Assembly: GCA_026874595.1 (NCBI GenBank)
Contig: CM049306.1
Location: forward strand, 47,124,019 to 47,188,018
DNA from: Sipunculus nudus
Lineage: Eukaryota > Annelida > Sipuncula > Golfingiida > Sipunculidae
Reading direction: 5' to 3'
Length of the DNA: 64,000 nt
The notes under the pieces are model-generated. The model was not told the origin of the DNA and did not search any database. It saw only the letters and a list, made by a program, of their open reading frames with translations. This document shows positions 34,312 to 45,514 of this stretch, piece by piece. The translations under genes and the position numbers were made by a program. Positions within the stretch are counted from its first letter, which is position 1. Each line of letters starts with the position of its first letter.

Positions 34312-35061
34312 TGTTACAGGTGCTCTCTTTATTGTGTGACACGGGCGTAACTTGTGTTGTTGTTACATTTTATGTTTAATCCATACTGGTTGAACTCTCG
34401 TTGTCATGTGAGCCGTGGGTTTTCACGCCTGGTCGTGGGTCACGTGATGGCCCTGGTATGTGGAGGTACGCACAGCGATGTCTTCTCGATAATTCCTGAA
34501 ACGCGTGTTGTGCAAGGACTTATAGACTGTTCGAGAAGGGGAAAATTCCCGGCTTGGGATGTGCAGGTATATAAAGGGGCTGTTTTTTAGAACCAGGGGG
34601 CAGAGACAGCAGAGCAGATACCAGCGGACGCAGAAGCGTGTATCAGATTCTAAGACCTTATCCCACGAATGCTGCAATTATACATTTTTCAAAGACTTTC
34701 TCCTGGATTTTATGCTTTTGGACTTCAGTTTACTTTCTGGGTTGTTGAAAGAACTTTCAACAGTACTGTCATTCTCCGAGAATTTACATTTAAAGGACTT
34801 ATTGTGGTGACGGTATTGGTATCCAGGTATTGTTCCATTATCTTTCTGTGTGATTGTATTGACTTATTGCAATAACGCTGTTTTAATGTATTATTGTATT
34901 GATTTTGTTAGGGTTGTTTTAAGAATAAATTATAGTTATTTGTTAACAAAAAAACACTGACTTCTTTATTCATTCCCCTAGACATTTCACGCTGCCTAGT
35001 GTTACAGAATCTGATTTTTTTAACACGCATACGTGATCTGTTTATATTAGGTTCCGTAACA
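34312..35061 (+). mobile_element. Solo LTR, copy 4 (plus orientation)
   Basis: A 750-bp copy running TGTTACAGGTGCTC...GGTTCCGTAACA, flanked by ATAT on both sides (34308-34311 and 35062-35065). On the plus strand it shows TATATAAAG at 34568-34576 and AATAAA at 34924-34929, in the order expected for U3-R-U5. It is the only copy in this orientation and the shortest. The right flank is a (TA)n tract, so the 4-bp duplication here is less informative than in copies 1, 3 and 5. Confidence 0.83.
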
Positions 35062-35132
35062 ATATATATATATATATATATATATAATTATATATGTATA
35101 TATATATGTATATATATATATATATATATATA
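35062..35132. repeat. (TA)n microsatellite
   Basis: TA repeat with a few interruptions, directly abutting the LTR. Confidence 0.95.
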
Positions 35133-35855
35133 ATGTCAGCACAGTTAGATTTATGTATTTGATATCTCCTAATTGCATAAACAAAGGTCTACATGAAAGC
35201 TGATCGTAAAATCTAATTACATGTATGTAGGATTAAAACATTCTAATGATTAGTGTTTACGGACATACCATGTTCAATCCTAATTTTATTGCAGAATTCG
35301 ACAGAGACGTTTGTTGCAACCATCACCTCTTCAAAGCAATTACATTTGTATGCATGCAAACATAGGAAAATTCAAAGGAGGAATATTGCAATAAAAACTG
35401 TTCTACAATTCAAGCATCCAAATGCATGACAAAGCAGACAAACCTAAGCCATCAAAGGACACTTTCATTTGAATACAATCGCAATGTATGCGACTTCTGG
35501 GCAAAACCCAACAAATAATGTTTACTGGACAATTTCAATATAAACAAAACCAAGATTCATTCAAAAAGTCATTTTACAGACTTTAAACCTTTATAAATGA
35601 ATTTGTCGTCTCCGAAAACATAGGAATAGTGCACTTGGAAAACATTCTAGGACAAATATAACCGAATGTATTGATATTTTAAAATCTGGCGGCCATCTTG
35701 GCCGCCATCTTGGATTCTGACCAACATGGGGTGAATTCCGCTTGGCCCTATATCTGGAAATATTGAGTATGGTCTGGCCAACTATTATGCCAAGTTTCAT
35801 GCTTCTTTCACAATTTGCACAATTCTTCTCTTAACAACTGGACTACATTACACGC
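35133..35855 (-). repeat. Right arm of the second foldback element, outer part
   Basis: The reverse complement gives GTAGTCCAGTTGTTAAGAGAAGAATTGTGCAAATTGTGAAAG...AATCCAAGATGGCGGCC, matching the left arm from about 31310. With 31310 this fixes the element at about 4.5 kb, lying between helicase fragments. Confidence 0.7.
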
Positions 35856-35941
35856 CAGCATTTTCAAAAAATGGACACCACCTTTTGTCACCAAGGGCAC
35901 ATTTCATACAGGCAGGAGATATACTGGTAATTCGTTATTAG

Positions 35942-36033
35942 TTTCCATTAAACATTGATGCTGCAAAAACACATTGAAACGCACAAGGCAGTTCACTTGA
36001 TCAGGTGGTTGTTGATATGATAAGTACCAGAAA
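35942..36033 (+). pseudogene. Helentron helicase, motif V region
   Basis: Reads FPLNIDAAKTH-stop-NAQGSSLDQVVVDM, the segment that in SF1B helicases precedes the last motif (typically AKT.HKAQG..L). It has one TGA and ends with a shift into the next frame near 36033. It resumes the helicase after the foldback insertion. Confidence 0.85.
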
Positions 36034-36507
36034 ATGAAGCATGCACATTATGTTGCTTTGAGTAGGGCAAGACATATGGATGGCTTGTATGTATTAAATT
36101 TAGATGAAAACAAAATATCAGCTGATTCACAGGTGACATTTGAAATTATCAAACTGCGTAATGTTGCTAAACTTCCTCTCAACTTCATACCACCAACATC
36201 TGTGTCAACTGATACACTCAAAATAAAATACCATAACACCAGATTTCTTCATTTGCATTTCAGAGATGTCATATCTGATTTTCATTTCCTTTCTACCCAT
36301 ATCATTGCTTTGGCTGAAACTCGTTTGTGTTCCTTTGATACTGATGATCCATATTCTATTCCAAATTTTCAGCTGATACTAAATGATCATCAAACAACAG
36401 GTTCAATATATCCAATAAAAAAGACCACACTATGGATTAGCATTCTATGTGTACAAAGATTTCTGCCCATTCATTCAAGTCCATTATCATTCCATTGGAA
36501 ACATTGA
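36034..36507 (+). pseudogene. Helentron helicase C-terminus fused to AP-endonuclease-like domain
   Basis: One 157-codon frame joins helicase motif VI (HYVALSRARHMDGLYVLNLD) to the start of an exonuclease-endonuclease-phosphatase (EEP/AP-endonuclease) domain: YHNTRFLHLHFRDVISDF with the motif-I asparagine, then IIALAETRLC with the catalytic glutamate, then DPYSIPNFQLI. A helicase-endonuclease fusion is characteristic of Helentrons (Helitron2-type elements) and separates them from canonical plant-type Helitrons. The first residue shown is an internal methionine, not a true start. Confidence 0.9.
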
Positions 36508-36880
36508 TGTATCTGTATTTTTAATAAATACTCAAAAGTGTTCCTTATAGCTGATGAGTTTGTACAGATCCCCTCAGTCAAAACTATCTGACTTCATTTC
36601 AAAACTTGCCTAACTTATGACACATGTTGATCTTCAAAAACCGTTGTTATTAGCAGGATATTTAAATATTAATGCCTCAAGATAAAACAATATCTCAGTC
36701 TTGAATGAACTTTCACATCTTTTACATTCTCAACAAATTAAAACAGAAGTGACAAATGATCATGGAAGTCTCATTGATCTAGTGATTTCAAATTTTCCTG
36801 AAGCTGCAGCTTCCTCAATAGAGGCTACATAGTGGGATCATAAAACTGTGTTCACACTTGTTCCAAAGACTTTTTTCCAG
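36508..36880 (+). pseudogene. Helentron endonuclease domain, C-terminal remnant
   Basis: Frame-shifted and stop-containing continuation of the EEP domain. From about 36619 one frame reads LQKPLLLAGYLNIN, where intact enzymes have GDFN, then after one stop SVLNELSHLLHSQQIKTEV, NDHGSLIDLVISNF, and finally WDHKTVF where SDH is expected. The key aspartates and the serine of the catalytic signatures are altered, so the nuclease is inactive. Confidence 0.8.
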
Positions 36881-37465
36881 TTTCATCTTGATTGATAATT
36901 TTTATCTTTGTTCACAATGAATTTGAGACAATTAATTGTGTTATAATGATATGAGAGTTATTTTTCTCATAGACATTACCTAAAATTACCTAAAATGAGA
37001 TTGTTATTCGTTTGGACAATTTGATCACTGCTTATGTACTTTCTGTTCAAATTTAATGTGATAGCCTGTATCATTGTCACAGATCATCTGATTACCAAGT
37101 TCAATGGTCATTTGTATGACTTCAGATCTTTGAAACCTGATTCCAGGTACTGTGACACAGTTTCTGAGCTGTTTGACAAAACATTTTTTTCAGCAGAATT
37201 GAGTTATATCTGTTTCAAGATACAAATTCTTATTGACAGTGTCAGATCCTTGAAATTTAGCACAACGACCCCTCTGTTCAAGTTTTGTTTCCACTTTTTA
37301 ATCACTAATGTAATACCTGATTAATCACTGTGGACACCAATGAAGAACCTGTGATTAAATGGTTACAATTCATAGCACAAATAACTAAAATAAAATTAGA
37401 ATATGCACATTTGGTAAATCGTAAAGGTCGTACATCATTTGTCTAACTTGCACACACAAGTAAAT
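36881..37465 (+). other. 3' non-coding or decayed tail of the Helentron
   Basis: A 96-codon frame (37034-37324) is open, but I cannot match it to a domain. It may be decayed coding sequence downstream of the endonuclease or untranslated tail. Confidence 0.4.
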
Positions 37466-37500
37466 ATTTTCTGAGCATCATGACCCATGGGTCACTTGTT
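37466..37500 (+). mobile_element. Helentron 3' terminus with palindrome
   Basis: TTTTCTGAGCATCATGACCCATGGGTCACTTGTT carries the perfect 12-bp palindrome GACCCATGGGTC. It matches the 3' ends of coding-free elements at 28528-28556, 44248-44273 and (complement) 60141-60168. It therefore marks the likely 3' end of the Helentron copy whose coding remnants start near 28.6 kb. Confidence 0.75.
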
Positions 37501-39117
37501 TTATATTTTTACAGCACTATAATTCTATTCATACTGAAAACCCATGTTCATGAACAAAGTAAGTTTCAGTGATCACTCATGTCAATGCTATACACCATAT
37601 AACTGGATCTGTTATGTTTGAAAACATTCTGTTTTATTTCTATTTAATCAGTAAACTTTAAATATATTTTATAGTAATTATATTAAATTTCATTTACCTA
37701 CATAAAACAAAATGATAAACATGTCAAGGTTAGCCTGACAAAAAACAATTATCAGTAGGTCGTGGATAAGTGGAAGGGTTGATCAAATAATTACTGCAGA
37801 CCAAGAAAATATATTTTTTAACGTTTATGCTCAAAGCAGTTATAATAGGATATTTCACCTTTGGACTCTAGGAGCGGTACTGACGCTTAATATAGGCATA
37901 TTCAACGTGTTGCGTATAAAAAGTGAAGAGAACATAGATCCAACCACCTCATCTTTATTGGACATTTATTATACATTTATTTAAGCTGCAATTATATCTT
38001 AAGGATACAAATTACAATAAATTATTATCATTATTAAGGCATAGGTGTTTGTTATGTGGTATATTAAGAGAATTTGTCGAAATTCAGCTACTTTAATTCT
38101 TTATGTTTTTTATTCTTTAAGTTGATGACGAAGAGGTGAGATAGAAGTACACTAAATAACAATAGTTGAAATAAAAGATTAAAAAATATTTAGTAAACAT
38201 TCGCAATTCTATACATGAAGTGGGTATATCCTTTGCTTAACTTGCTCAAATGGTCAGAGATCGTTTATATGAAGAAAGTAGTTTTTGGTTTACAGTTCAA
38301 ATCCCCGTATATATTGATTTTATATTCTTCTTTTTTAATAAATATTTGATTTTTTAAATCCTTGTCTTCAATATTGCAAAAAAAGATGATGCAACAATAA
38401 GGTTTTGTTGATTCACTTAAACGATACCTGTTTAACCCAACTCAAGGCCCATATGTTTGCACCCGTCGTGAAACAAAGTATTATATATAAAGAATGTGTT
38501 ATGTATTTCATTACATCATTATTATAGCTCAACCTTCATGATGGCATTACTTCTTCTCATTGGTTCATTACTTCGTTTGTCTTATTGCAACAAATGCAAA
38601 CAGATCTGAACAAGTTTTGGTTATGGAAAGGTAAACTGACACCCCAAGAAACATTGCATTTCAATTTGAAGATAATCTGAATCACTGAAATAACATTTTA
38701 ATTCAAATGATTATTTATATCATGTGTAGTTGTTGCACTTGGCAATTAATATATTTGGACCGTATTGTTAGAGAGCCATGAAGCGATACTAAATATCAAA
38801 ATCCGGTAGGTGTGCATATCTATGGTTATATTTATACATATGTAGTTATATGAAAATAATTATATTTCTTAAAACTCATGAACTGGTCGCGATTTGATTG
38901 CCCGCATGTTAGGGGCTAGATAAAAAAAAAGTTTTACATGGTAAAGTTTTCACTAGCAAAGCATTCATCCATCTTTTTCCATTAGTTTAATAAAAAAAGA
39001 TGTGGAGTGAAGACTCCTTGAGGAAAAAGGGCCCACTTCATACAGTTCTGTACAGTTACAGCAGTTCTACCAATGCTCATGAATCTACCTCTATCTGTGG
39101 GAGTGCCCTGCCTGCTA
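37501..39117. other. No feature recognised
   Basis: AT-rich sequence without repeat or coding signature. Confidence 0.5.
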
Positions 39118-39996
39118 GCGTCATATTGACCCTCTGGCATTACGACCAGATTACTGGCGCCAGAGTGTCTTAACATCTACGTCTGAGGATCGCATTAGAA
39201 GGCCTTATGAAGATGCTTATATTTTCGTCATTTCTGACAACGCTTCATGGGCTACAGGTGCACTGTCAATCAACATAAACCAGACCATCCGTCAGCATTT
39301 TTTGTGTACTTTCTAATAAAAACAAATATGAGCGAGAAAAGTTCCTGTTTAACCCAGCACATTTGTAAACCCCTCGGCATGTTTGTTGAATTTATGACCG
39401 CATGAACACAAGCATGGCTCGAACGGGTTACAGGACGCAGGCAACTTGCAGGCGACACAGGAAATGAATCGTGTCCCTGGAGACGGTGTTTCAATTTGGG
39501 TTGCGAGCTCACATATATGCTATTGTGTTTATCACATTCTAAGCATAATATTGAGATTATGGGCCGTTTGCCACAATATGAATGCAACTAGATGCAAGAC
39601 CACTGCGATAGATTATTCCTTATTATTAGTATCACGACTCGAATAGCTTTACCAGCCCAATTATCCGATTGCCTACTGAGTCGGGTTGTCACGGTTACCT
39701 GCCTGCTTGCCAGCACTCGGTTTTACATCGCACAGACACAAATGAAATATGTCGGTATCTTGTTTCCTTCAAATCCTTTTAACTTGTGACAGCTATGCAG
39801 CAGATGTTTAAGCATGCAGTATAGAAAATTTACACAGATGCGCCTAGCATTAGTCGAGTATTCTTATTCTAAGTCCCATTCACTGTTATTTGGACAAAAC
39901 ACTCCCACAAATGTTCAACGAAACTGACTTTCTAGGACTATCCTTCACGACTTACAACTTGCTTTACCCTGATTTCATTTAAAATCATGGTGAGTG
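39118..39996 (+). repeat. Duplicated blocks A-B-C, compact copy
   Basis: Collinear with three separated blocks in the first part of the window: 39118-39595 with 7323-7770, 39590-39710 with 9150-9290, and 39947-39996 with 10573-10622. Spacing is much tighter here. No open frame is conserved between copies. Confidence 0.65.
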
Positions 39997-40969
39997 GCAT
40001 TGTGCTACAATTAAGTTCTCAGTGAAAACTAAACATTAATAGCTTACACGCTTAAATAAGCAGTTAATGAGAGAAACCGCTTTCCTTTATTCAAGATTTT
40101 ATCTAATCAGGATTTCACACTCGTCCGGGTTAATTAACCATTCATAATACCATCATGTGATGACAGATACAGAATAAAAATGGTATTCAGGTTTCCAGTG
40201 ATTACGACAATCACAGATTTTATTGCAGAGCTGTTTTTTTTAATTAAAAGCGAGAAAGGAGGCATGGGTTTGGTTAAGCCTTAATTAAAAAGTTTACGTA
40301 ATGAGGTGGTGTGATATGCGTGCTCCATAAGCCGGTACGCCAAAGAAATTCTTGGCTAATAAAAATTGAATCGCCTGTCATGAGGATAAAAGTCCCAAAG
40401 GCGTAATTTTGGCCCTACATTTTGTAATCTGCCATGTTCACAAACCTGTTAAAGTTTTAATGGTTGTTTTTCCCTGACGAAAAACATCTTGTTGTTAGTG
40501 TTAATTATGGCTCTTCTTCTCCACAGAAAAATTCGTCTGAAATTACAAGGTATGGTCACAAGTTTTCAAAGTGCTCATAGAACATGGTTGAAACTTTGTC
40601 AATCAAATTTGAGGACAAAATATGCAATATTTTGTAAAATTATTGTTGTCAACATTTTGAAAAACTGTGTCAAATGTAATTGAAAAATCTTAAATACATC
40701 CAAATTTATAGGGGTCACATTGATTCCAGATTTGACCCTGAAGATAAAGGCCACCAGTTATCGACATTTAGGTAGATACAACTTGTGTGTAATTGGAGGT
40801 AAAATATGCATCTTCAAAAGTTACTCTGAAGAAGATGACATAAAACAGACCTGAAAAAAACATGTTTGCCCCCCGCCCCCACCCCCTCCCCTCATCACAC
40901 ACACGCACACACCAGACAGCCATGTCGGGGGTGGGGGTGGGGTGGGGTGGAAGGAGGACTGAATAAACA
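39997..40969. other. Unannotated, with a C-rich/G-rich inverted tract
   Basis: GCCCCCCGCCCCCACCCC (about 40868-40885) and GTCGGGGGTGGGGGTGGGG (about 40924-40945) could pair around a CA-rich loop. Nothing else supported. Part of 40700-40969 may belong to the Helentron-like repeat that follows. Confidence 0.45.
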
Positions 40970-41663
40970 TACTAAGTTTCAGAGCATTTGATGGAAACTG
41001 ATTTGATTGCATTTGACCAATGGGCACATCAAGTATTTGGACACTAGATAAAACCACATGTAAGAAACTGACACCATTGCTGGAATTTGGCAGGATAAAA
41101 CATTGAGGGGAAAATGTGTAAAATAGAAAAAAATACTGAAGGCACAACCTATCTCAAAAACTGAAAAAAAAATAAGTCATGATCAACAAAACAGGCGAGG
41201 TTTCAGGACACTAGATGAAACCTATGGCTGTTCTTTGATTTTCTCAAAAATTGATAAAAAATGCGTTAAATTTAAATAAAGTACAGATGACGTTATCCGT
41301 CTTTAGCAGCTGATGAAACAGTCCATGATCAATATGCAAAGTAAATTTCATTGCAATTCATGCATTAATTTTTGAAACACTGGAGCATTTGGAGATACTG
41401 GATCTTATTATTTTTAATCCAGGGTGCGCAAACAAGCCCCATAACTCGGACAACAGGTCTGAATGACCGAATTTCAGAATTTCGAAGAGATATTTGTAGG
41501 ACCTCCCATGTTTTCAAGTTAGAAGTTTCTGGGACCAATGGTCACGATTCTTGCCCTGTTATAGGACTTCCGGCGCCTGGACGGGAGGGCGACTGGACTG
41601 GCCAGCGATGAAGTATGATCGCTATATATAATTCAGATGACTTACAGTCAGCAGAGCTAAAAT
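40970..41663 (-). mobile_element. Helentron-like element, 5' part, minus orientation
   Basis: The minus-strand 5' end TTTTAGCTCTGCTGACTGTAAGTCATCTGA is at 41663-41634. Internal sequence (TTTCAGGACACTAGATGAAACC near 41202, TGATGAAACAGTCCATGATCAATATGCA near 41314) matches the minus element at 60.1-62.7 kb. The 3' end is not identifiable, so the inner boundary is approximate. Confidence 0.65.
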
Positions 41664-42482
41664 ACTGGCATATGGACAGCGAGTTAATGCTCGGAAAGAG
41701 CGTGACGGACGGTCAGACGGACGAACGTTAAACATGTTTACTGTACAGTATCCATGGAATGGGCCCTAATAAACTATTTAAACCGGAATAAGCAACTTAA
41801 TTTATCATTTATTAGAACCAGCTGGCAGTAAATTAACGTTCATGCTTTCAAAAGAGCTGGGAGACACACCAGGGACGGAGAGTAATCTCACATGGCTGTC
41901 TGCGGCACAGCGACTGTTATTCACTGAAAGAAAACCAGTTTATATGCCATCGTCCTGGGATCCTTAAAGTGAGGGCATTGGCCACCGATGACACTGCCGA
42001 CACTTCTGAAACTTGCTGGAAGGCCCTTCAGAGCACAATCATGTAATTTGTCTTCATTGATCAAAAGTAACGTTTACAGGTGGTGTTTTCTCAAGTCCTG
42101 TCCATATATCATTTAGGTAAACATAGATATATTCTTCTCATATATTCACGGAAGTCTAAGTATGAACTATATTTTATACTCTGACTGAAATAAGATCCAT
42201 GTATCAAATAAGATTAAGCGGAACTCTATTCAGCTAAATGTATTGCCTCAGAAGTAAATGGATACTTTTTACACAGCGTGCTGGTTTCCCATAGTGTCTT
42301 GGCCTCGTGGATTGGTAATAATTTTTAAATTCACCTGATTGCTTTTCAGCTAGAGAATCTGTGAGGACGTTATTTACTGCAACGTTTTTAAACTTACTTC
42401 CCTTGTCTAGGTTTTTTGTGTCTTCACTCAGTGTGTATTTTGGTTTTTACTTTTCAATCCCATTCTCCTATTCTCAACAACA
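41664..42482. other. No feature recognised
   Basis: Mostly unique-looking sequence, slightly less AT-rich around 41820-42060. No gene structure seen. Confidence 0.45.
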
Positions 42483-42533
42483 ATTATTATTATTATTATT
42501 ATTAATAATATTATCATCATCATCATCGTCGTC
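42483..42533. repeat. Trinucleotide microsatellite (ATT)n(ATC)n
   Basis: ATT repeats pass into ATC and GTC repeats. Confidence 0.95.
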
Positions 42534-42969
42534 ATTTCGAACCATTCTTTGCGACACCTTTAAAAAAGGCACCTCTTTTAAGATAATTTATTTAAAAAAC
42601 AGTTTAAACTTATTTATTATTCAAGACAGGATGCAAACATAATTCAGTGTATTCGTTCCAGGAACAAATGACAGATATAGCCAATATATTTAAGATCCCA
42701 TCATATACAAATAGCGTTTATTTCATCCTAGTTAATTTAGATATCAGAGCCCCCGGTCGGGATGGCGAGACTTTTATTAGGTAACCATGGTGATCCTCGG
42801 GTACCCGGTACTAGATTGATGGCAATTAAAGTCGCAGCACCTAGGATATTTCATATGAATTTTATCAGCGTCCAAATAAATGATGTTTTTTGTCATGATT
42901 ACATCTCACAGCAGGCTTGATTCAATTATTATATAAGTCCTAATGTAACATTATGTAAAACAATCTCGT
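42534..42969. other. No feature recognised
   Basis: A moderately GC-rich patch at 42745-42835 (GGTACCCGGTACTAG) is the only contrast with its surroundings. Confidence 0.45.
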
Positions 42970-44273
42970 TTTTAGCTCAGCTGACTGAAAGTCATCTGAG
43001 CTGTAGCGATCACCCTGTGTCCGGCGTCCGTCTGTCTAGCTGTCCGTCTGTCCGTCCGTTAACCAGGCACAAATCGTAACCTCTAGACCTGGAATCTTCT
43101 TACTTAAGATACTGGGAGGTCCATAAAAAAATCTCCTTCGAAACTGAAATTAGGTCTCTGTTACCCATATTCTTCGAGCTATGGGGGTCCGAAGTACCCC
43201 CGAGAATAATGGAAAATTTGATACAAACGCTCAAGTTTCTGAACAACTAATGCATTGATCACCATGATATTTTGCATGCATATTGATCATGGAGTGTTTC
43301 ATCAGTTTCTGCAGCTTGGTGGCGCCACATGTATTTTATCGATTTTTTTAACGATTTTTTTCTCTATTATTAATACCTTAAATGATTCGGTCATCTGTTA
43401 TCAGGGCACAAAACGTAATGACTGGACCTAGAATCTTCTCTTTTGACATGCTTGGAGGCCCATGAAAAGTCTCCTTGGAAACTAGAAATTAGGTCTCTGT
43501 TACCCAAAAACTCTGAGCTATGGGGCTCCGAAGTACCCCCAGAATAATGGGAAATTTAATAGAAAAGCTCAAGTATCTTAACAACTATTGCATTGATCAC
43601 CATGATTTTTTGCATAGATATTGATCAAGGAATGTTTCAACAGTTTTTGCAGACTGGTGGTACCACCTGTATTTTCGAATTTTAACGATTTTTTTCTATA
43701 TTTTTGAGACCTTCAGAGATGCAGTCACAGGGTACAAATCGTAATTATAACCATTCAATCTAGAAACTTCTAATTTAAAATGCAGAGACGTCCATGAAAA
43801 AATCTCCTTGGAAATCTTAAATTAGGTCTCTGTCATTCATATCCTATGAGCTTTTGGGCTTGTAAGTACACTTCAGTATAATTAAACATTTTATATTGTT
43901 ACGGGGTGACATAAAAGCGGACCGAACTTTGCTGGCGAAGCGGTTGGTACGCCGGACTTGTGCGCCACCATTATGGGTTCGAATCCCGGATCGACCCAGA
44001 ATTCTTCCCTCAACAATTTGTTTCGTAACAATATAAAACCTTCAGTTTCTGAACAACTAATGAATTCATCACCATGATTCTTTGCATGCACATCCATCAT
44101 GGAGTGTTTTATTAGGTCTGTGTTACCAATATCCACTGAGCTATAGTTGCTTAAGTTGAATGGGAATACCCCCTACAAAATTTTCGCATTGATAAAATTT
44201 CTATTTTGAATGTTTTGCCTAGTCATGTTTTCCTAGTCATATTTTCCAGCGTCATGACCCCGGGTCACTTGTT
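42970..44273 (+). mobile_element. Helentron-like element with both ends, plus orientation
   Basis: The 5' hairpin AGCTCAGCTGACT / AGTCATCTGAGCT is at 42974-43002, a GTCC-type microsatellite follows, and GGTCTCTGT markers at 43153, 43492 and 43824 give units of 339 and 332 bp. The 3' end GCGTCATGACCCCGGGTCACTTGTT contains the palindrome GACCCCGGGTC. The last unit is interrupted by the 134-bp element at 43897-44030 and is shortened. No coding capacity. Confidence 0.82.
43897..44030 (+). mobile_element. 134-bp tRNA-like element with LTR-like ends
   Basis: Bounded by TGTTACGGGG and TTTCGTAACA, and flanked by ATAT on both sides (43893-43896 and 44031-44034). Removing it and one ATAT restores the sequence of the neighbouring Helentron-like unit (...AATTTGATACAAAC...TTTCTGAACAACTAATG), so the insertion edges are certain. 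Inside is a tRNA-like core: an A-box-like TGGCGAAGCGGTTGG and a canonical B box GGGTTCGAATCCC that folds as a T arm. The termini and 4-bp duplication are the same as those of the 0.75-0.84 kb LTR family here. It could be a tRNA-containing solo LTR of a TRIM-like element, or a SINE-like unit moved by an integrase. Confidence 0.85.
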
Positions 44274-45514
44274 ATTGTATACACTGAAGCTGCATATATT
44301 TGTATATACTAAATTCCTATTATGGGAGCTTCAAAGAATATGAAACATGCAAATTCATTTTTTAATTGGAATTATGGGCATAATTTGAAAGAGAAAAGCG
44401 ACCACAAGCAATCTGAGTGACATTAGCATTATAAACTTTTAATTAAAAAAGTAAGCCGAGTTCATCCTGGTAAGGCTGTGCAATAGGAAAAGTATAAGGT
44501 AAGTTATAGTAATCTGAATATGCTTTAGGGGTATGACGTGGATTCCTATCACTTGGCAGAATGGCCTCATGACGGAACAAATCATCACGGTAAGTGTAAA
44601 CCAAATAAAGCGAAAGACTTTAATCTGTAATCCTACACACCATATGATAATTATCGCGAAATAACCCCACACATCAAGTTTCCTGACATTAGTGTTCTTA
44701 TATGCTATGTCCGCGGGTCTTAACCAATCTATTACTCTGACAGCTACAATGGCTCTTTGTGGGAGAGGAACACTGACCAGCTGATATCTGACTGCTTGGC
44801 AAACTCATCAACCTCCCTCAGTCCAATGACCACTTCAGTCAAGGTCCCCATGGTCAGAAGAGCTTAGGTTAGCGATCCATTTTGAGTTATATAATGCGGT
44901 AGTTATAGAATGAAATTGTGTAAGGTATTTAATCGTTTACTTGCCAATTTCGACTTTGATCCTATCATGATAATTCCCATTGTTCTTATTTTGTTTTGGG
45001 ACAAAAAGATTATTGATTCTTTCACGTTAACTTATAAAAAAATAAAATAAAATTCACATTTGAGTATCAAATTAATTATCTTGACCCGTATTCATGATGC
45101 ATATTATGTTTATGTATATATATTTATATATATAGGAAAAATTTTAATTATGCAAGAATCAGCATAGAACCTCATTAACCTTGGCATTTGCTTATATAAA
45201 ATGAACAAAACAGTTGTCACATCATAAATGAAAATTGAGAACAATTATTTCAAACAATTCAATCAAAAATAAAAGTTGATTGCATATTTTATTGACACTA
45301 TATTCTTTGTTATCTCGTGGCAAACTCAGAAATACCATTCTTGCGATCCACCTCTTTCTATCTATAACCTGCTGCAAATAAAATCAATACAACAGCGGAA
45401 CTTCATCTGAACCTCGACTTGATATGAAAGAAAGGTTCAGAAATCTCCATCATCAATGTTTCATGTCGAAAGCAACCCTTTTCTACGCTAATGTATTATG
45501 TATTCAGGCGTTGA
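44274..45514. other. No confident feature
   Basis: AT-rich apart from a GC-richer patch at 44740-44870. There the minus strand can encode MGTLTEVVIGLREVDEFAKQ followed by 15 more codons and a stop; I do not recognise it and do not call a gene. Confidence 0.4.

Noticed and set aside
43930-44000. Genuine tRNA gene
   Set aside because: The A-box and B-box/T-arm signals are good, but I could not place a convincing acceptor stem or anticodon arm, and the core is bounded by element ends with a target duplication.
44740-44870. GC-richer patch as a coding exon (minus strand)
   Set aside because: 35 codons with no recognisable family and no convincing splice sites or partner exon.
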